Below, one piece after another: positions 62,709 through 64,000 of a DNA stretch of 64,000 bases. The translations under genes and the position numbers were made by a program. The stretch is taken from assembly GCF_958979055.1 (NCBI RefSeq), contig NC_084887.1:23309044-23373043 (forward strand). Reading direction: 5' to 3'. Each line of letters starts with the position of its first letter. Positions within the stretch are counted from its first letter, which is position 1. The notes under the pieces were generated by a model, which ran no database searches, was not told the origin of the DNA, and was given only the letters and a program-made list of their open reading frames with translations. The stretch is from Alnus glutinosa (Eukaryota; Streptophyta; Magnoliopsida; Fagales; Betulaceae).

Positions 62709-62856
62709 AGCAGTTTTCGAACAGCTCTTTCAGTAGAATATAACTTTTATCAGATCTATGCATGATTGGGGGAGGTAAAGTTAGCAGTTTTCGAACAGCT
62801 ATTTCAGTAGAATATAACTTTTATCAGATCTATGCATGATTGGGGGAGGTAAAGTT
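62709..62856 (+). repeat. 74-bp tandem duplication inside the LINE
   Basis: Units 62709-62782 and 62783-62856 start agcagttttcgaacagct and differ at one base (ctcttt/ctattt), so the duplication is young. Confidence 0.95.
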
Positions 62857-63539
62857 GATTTCTTCGTTCTTTAATCTTTTGTACTCTCAGTTTGAGAGGA
62901 GGCAGTAAGGATAAAATTTGTTTGATCCCTTCCGGAAGGCGAACGTTCGAGATCAAATCTTTCTATTATGCGTTCAATCCCCTCATTGGCTCCCCCTTTA
63001 CTTGGAAGAGCAAATGGAGGAATAAGGCTCCTTTGAGGGAGTTTTTGTTTAGACAACAACTTTAGGGAAAAATTTTAAAAGAAAGAGGCACATCATAGTG
63101 ACAGACTGGTGTTTTATGTGTTAGATGAGCGGGGAATCTATTAATTATATCTTGTTCCATTGCGTTGTGGCTAAAGACTTGTGGACTTCGATTTTTAGTC
63201 TTTTTGGGATAGAGTGGGTCATGCCCCAATGGTTGGTGGAGCTAATGGATTGTTGGAGAGGTCAGGCTGTAAATCACTGCATTTTAGAATTTTGGAGGAT
63301 GATTATTTTGTGTTTTATGTGGTGTATTTGAAGGGAATGCAATGTTCGAAGATTTGAAGACTATGAGAGGATGGTGCCTAAGTTAAAAGCCTATGGTTCC
63401 CGCTTTTCTAATTTTTTAGATTTTTTGAATTTGTGCTCTTCCTTTTCTCCCTAGTTGGGGGTTGCTCTTGTATACTTCCTGTGTACTTAAGTTGCGTCAC
63501 TTTGCGCATTTTATAAAATTGATTTACTCTATAAAAAAA

Positions 63540-64000
63540 ACAATTTCTTGCCAATCCGATTTTATCATGAAAATGATGTCTAAAATAGAATATAGCATGC
63601 TTTGGAGATTCTGGAGCTCTATTACTCGAACAAAACATTTCGTAACATTCCAATTTACATACAACTTTCACTTGTCTAAAGCATTATATACGACTTACAC
63701 TTGAACTTTGAATCTATCGCCGCCTCTAATCCATCTTTTTGGCGCCATTCATCATTTTCTTTGTAAATTACATTTACAGTTGGAAGGGTGAGTCAATGAC
63801 TCAATAAGTAAATCAATCCAAAAATAGTGTGTGAAGTGAGCGTTGAAATGCTGTTATAAAAATGCCTTTCATTTCTTGGAGAAAATATCATTTGCAAAAA
63901 CATTTTTCTTTGTTCTTTTCTTTCATAAGAACTTCAATTTCAGAGAATAAAATTATTCTCTTTTAAAGAAAACATTATTAACATACATTTGTCAAAATAC
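63540..64000. other. Right edge, nothing recognised
   Basis: AT-rich sequence, presumably still inside ZFWD intron 7. No exon or element was found. Confidence 0.5.

Larger units (their letters stand above)
60790..63535 (+). pseudogene. L1-type LINE, decayed ORF2, ZFWD intron 7
   Basis: Plus-strand reverse transcriptase coding: [35 protein letters not shown], then [14 protein letters not shown] up to a stop at 61498, then LDLEKTYDDVNW (the FDDVNW-like catalytic region in altered form), further blocks [10 protein letters not shown] (about 61940) and RITLIKNALSNLP (about 62170), and the terminal zinc-finger block (63125-63331). The tail at about 63460-63535 shows gtatacttcctgtgtact and a short A run. 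Stops, frameshifts, a 13-bp insert and a 74-bp duplication make it defective. Confidence 0.85.
60121..64000 (+). other. ZFWD intron 7 (incomplete), transposon-filled
   Basis: Starts at the donor after exon 7 and runs past the window edge. No sequence matching the missing C-terminal WD repeats of ZFWD was found, including in 63540-64000. Confidence 0.6.

Overview
The window is plant nuclear DNA. Its genes are intron-rich with GT-AG junctions, its intergenic DNA is AT-rich, two of its proteins look plastid-targeted (an ABCB28-type transporter and a Ycf20-like protein), and it is full of plant transposons (L1-type LINEs, Copia and LTR fragments, PIF/Harbinger, Mutator-like and hAT-like elements). 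A woody eudicot, probably a rosid, is the best guess. I could not assign a species.

Layout. 1-8.6 kb has no gene: a >1.1 kb unit present twice, nested MITEs, and a Ty3/gypsy-like LTR region. 8.65-15.13 kb (+) holds a five-exon PGAP3/PER1-type GPI-anchor remodelling gene whose first intron contains a Mutator-like element carrying LINE endonuclease sequence. 16.54-33.71 kb (+) holds a 16-exon ABCB28/NAP8-type half-size ABC transporter. Its coding exons total about 2.1 kb in 17 kb; intron 3 alone is 8.5 kb and holds two LINEs, one with an intact 684-codon ORF1. 33.97-34.58 kb is a processed retrocopy of the katanin p60 3' end. 36.16-37.38 kb (-) is a conserved plant gene of unknown function. 40.39-42.58 kb (-) is a PEPKR2-type protein kinase. 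43.4-49.2 kb has no gene and contains several nested terminal-inverted-repeat elements. 49.2-50.84 kb (+) is a Ycf20-like gene. 50.9-56.2 kb has no gene and carries LTR-like segments and a long AT microsatellite. From 56.70 kb (+) a ZFWD-type CCCH/WD40 gene runs off the right edge; seven exons are visible and its introns hold three LINE insertions.

The genes do not form a pathway. The functional themes are plastid membrane proteins (ABCB28, Ycf20-like), GPI-anchor maturation (PGAP3), kinase signalling (PEPKR2) and an RNA-binding/WD40 protein (ZFWD). From memory, ZFWD1 and ABCB28 are adjacent loci in Arabidopsis (AT4G25440, AT4G25450), so their presence here about 23 kb apart may be conserved synteny.

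I saw no undescribed biological system. The most distinctive content is transposition structure: very short LINE insertions (13-47 bp) with target-site duplications (TSDs), a LINE insertion that duplicated a splice donor, a GC-AG intron, empty-site paralogues for two transposon insertions, and clusters of short palindromic words inside two LTR-like segments.
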